From CAZMFZ01 sp964565665 (GTDB lineage: Bacteria; Bacteroidota; Bacteroidia; Cytophagales; UBA9547), in assembly GCA_964565665.1 (NCBI GenBank), contig CAZMFZ010000137.1:1-8637 (forward strand): 8,637 nucleotides of DNA, read 5' to 3'. This document shows, one piece after another, positions 7,214-8,637 of the stretch. The notes under the pieces were generated by a model. It had not been told where the DNA came from. It ran no database searches and was given only the letters and a program-made list of their open reading frames with translations. The first letter of the stretch is position 1, and every line of letters starts with the position of its first letter. Made by a program: the position numbers and the translations under genes.

Positions 7214-8581
7214 ATGAGAAAAACAGTTGTAATCGATATTGTAGGGCTTTCTACTTCGCTTATTGGTGAATTCACCCCGTTTTTAAAGCATTACATAGCT
7301 AAAAAGCATTTGCAGACTATTATTCCTATGCTTCCTGCGGTTACTACTGCCGTACAATCTACTTATATTACAGGAAAATGGCCAAGCGAACATGGCATTG
7401 TAGGCAATGGCTGGTACGACAAAGTGGAATCCGAAATTAAATTTTGGAAGCAATCCAATAAATGGGTACTAGCTGAGAAAATATGGCAGCGTGCTAAAAA
7501 AGAAAATCCCGATTTTACTTGCAGCAATATGTTTTGGTGGTACAATATGTACTCTTCGGCAGATTATTCAGTCACACCACGCCCCAATTACTTGGCAGAT
7601 GGTCGAAAGATGCCCGATTGCTATTCGCAACCAGCCGAATTGAGAGATGAATTACAACAAAAATTGGGTCAGTTTCCTTTATTTCAGTTTTGGGGGCCAG
7701 CTGCAAATATCAAATCAAGCCAATGGATTGCGGATGCTTCCCTTCATACAGATCAAAAATACAATCCCACCCTCACTTTAATCTACCTGCCTCATTTAGA
7801 TTATTGTTTGCAGAAATTCGGACAAGACTTCTCTAAAATTAAAAAAGAACTAGGTGAAATCGATGCTATTATCAAGCAATTAGTTACTTATTATGAAAGT
7901 AAAAATGCCGAAATTATATTGCTTTCCGAATATGGAATCAATTCGGTTTCGCAACCCATTCACATAAATCGAATATTAAGAGCCAATGATCATCTACAAA
8001 TAAGGGTGGAGCGAGGGTTAGAATTGCTAGATGCAGGTTCTTCAAAAGCCTTTGCTGTTGCCGACCATCAAATAGCACACTTATATGTAAATGAACCTTC
8101 CCTAATACCTCAATTGAAAGCTTTGCTTGAAAATATTCATGGCATTCAATTAATTTTAGATAAAAAAGCCCAACAACAATATCATCTAAATCATGAGAGG
8201 TCGGGCGATTTGGTGTTAGTGGCAGATGAAAAAAGCTGGTTTACCTATTATTTTTGGAAAGACGATGCTATGGCTCCCGATTATGCCCGATGTGTAGATA
8301 TTCATAAAAAACCTGGCTACGACCCAGCTGAAATGTTCATGACATCAAAGTTTAGAGCCGGCTACAAATTGCTTCGCAAAAAGCTTGGATTCCGCTATAT
8401 AATGGATATAATTCCCCTTGATGCGTCTCTAATAAAAGGGTCTCATGGAGGCATAAGTGCTTCTGAAGAATTTCATCCTGTTTTGATTTCTAATTTCGTG
8501 AAAAATAAAACCAGTCTAGAGGCTACTGATGTCTATGCAGTTATTTGGAAAACTTTGGATATTATGAACAGAAAAATCTAA
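7214..8581 (+). CDS. eboF: EboF-like alkaline phosphatase/nucleotide pyrophosphatase superfamily protein
   Basis: This 455-residue protein has the alkaline-phosphatase core. Asp8 in VVIDIVGLS is the first metal position, and Thr44 in PAVTTAVQSTYITG (41-54) aligns with the NPP nucleophile. TGKWPSEHGIVGN (53-65) is the superfamily signature. PHLDYCLQKFG (193-203) carries Asp196, and GSHGG (409-413) carries His411 near the C-terminus. Three canonical NPP ligands are replaced: the His four residues after Asp196 is Gln200, and the usual Asp-His of 'DHG' is Glu239-Tyr240 in LSEYGI. The protein also lacks a signal peptide, unlike most secreted relatives, and should act in the cytosol. It may bind or cleave a phosphorylated intermediate shared with EboD and EboE, or be non-catalytic; this is inference. 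The ATG lies 1 bp after the eboE stop, with GAGGAG ~10 nt upstream inside eboE, an unusually good Shine-Dalgarno for this phylum. Only 56 bp follow; nothing is recognised there. Confidence 0.83.
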   Translation: MRKTVVIDIVGLSTSLIGEFTPFLKHYIAKKHLQTIIPMLPAVTTAVQSTYITGKWPSEHGIVGNGWYDKVESEIKFWKQSNKWVLAEKIWQRAKKENPDFTCSNMFWWYNMYSSADYSVTPRPNYLADGRKMPDCYSQPAELRDELQQKLGQFPLFQFWGPAANIKSSQWIADASLHTDQKYNPTLTLIYLPHLDYCLQKFGQDFSKIKKELGEIDAIIKQLVTYYESKNAEIILLSEYGINSVSQPIHINRILRANDHLQIRVERGLELLDAGSSKAFAVADHQIAHLYVNEPSLIPQLKALLENIHGIQLILDKKAQQQYHLNHERSGDLVLVADEKSWFTYYFWKDDAMAPDYARCVDIHKKPGYDPAEMFMTSKFRAGYKLLRKKLGFRYIMDIIPLDASLIKGSHGGISASEEFHPVLISNFVKNKTSLEATDVYAVIWKTLDIMNRKI

Positions 8582-8637
8582 GAGCACACCTCCCCTTATT
8601 TCATTACAGAACCATTTGCCAGATTATTTTTTAGTGT

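Overview
The window most likely comes from a Bacteroidota (Bacteroidetes) chromosome. Supporting signs are an A+T-rich composition, little Shine-Dalgarno sequence before starts, tRNA genes without an encoded CCA tail, a signal peptide cleaved just before Gln (the 'Q-rule' of this phylum), and upstream elements resembling the Bacteroidota promoter (TTTG/TTG about 20 nt before TAnnTTTG). The genus cannot be told from this sequence alone.

Region 1 (1-4261) is the end of an efflux operon on the + strand. An RND inner-membrane proton/drug antiporter is cut by the left window edge and lacks about 50 N-terminal residues. Its stop overlaps the start of a TolC-like outer-membrane channel gene by ATGA. 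The periplasmic adaptor (HlyD-type) would be expected upstream, outside the window.

Region 2 (4262-4655) is a small tRNA island. tRNA-Arg(CCT) lies on the - strand, converging on the tolC-like gene 13 bp away. Initiator tRNA-fMet(CAT) lies on the + strand. The two are divergently transcribed from a 176-bp spacer holding a plausible promoter for each. The initiator tRNA is followed by a strong intrinsic terminator. The tRNA-Arg acceptor stem carries an A-A mismatch.

Region 3 (4699-8581) contains three + strand genes that I recognise as eboD, eboE and eboF: a dehydroquinate-synthase-like sugar-phosphate cyclase, a TIM-barrel 'metabolite traffic' protein, and a cytosolic alkaline-phosphatase/NPP-superfamily protein. 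In other bacteria these belong to the ebo (EDB) cluster, which has been linked to moving a metabolite precursor into the periplasm (scytonemin in Nostoc) and to other secondary metabolites. Its true chemistry is unresolved. eboA, eboB (TatD-like) and eboC (UbiA-like prenyltransferase) are not upstream, so the cluster is split, continues downstream of the window, or is reduced. eboE and eboF are separated by 1 bp and form one unit. eboD is separated from eboE by 159 bp that contains a perfect TAnnTTTG element.

The most interesting points are the partial ebo set, the loss of canonical metal ligands in EboF, the non-AroB active-site block in EboD, and the position of eboD directly behind a tRNA terminator with no clear promoter of its own.
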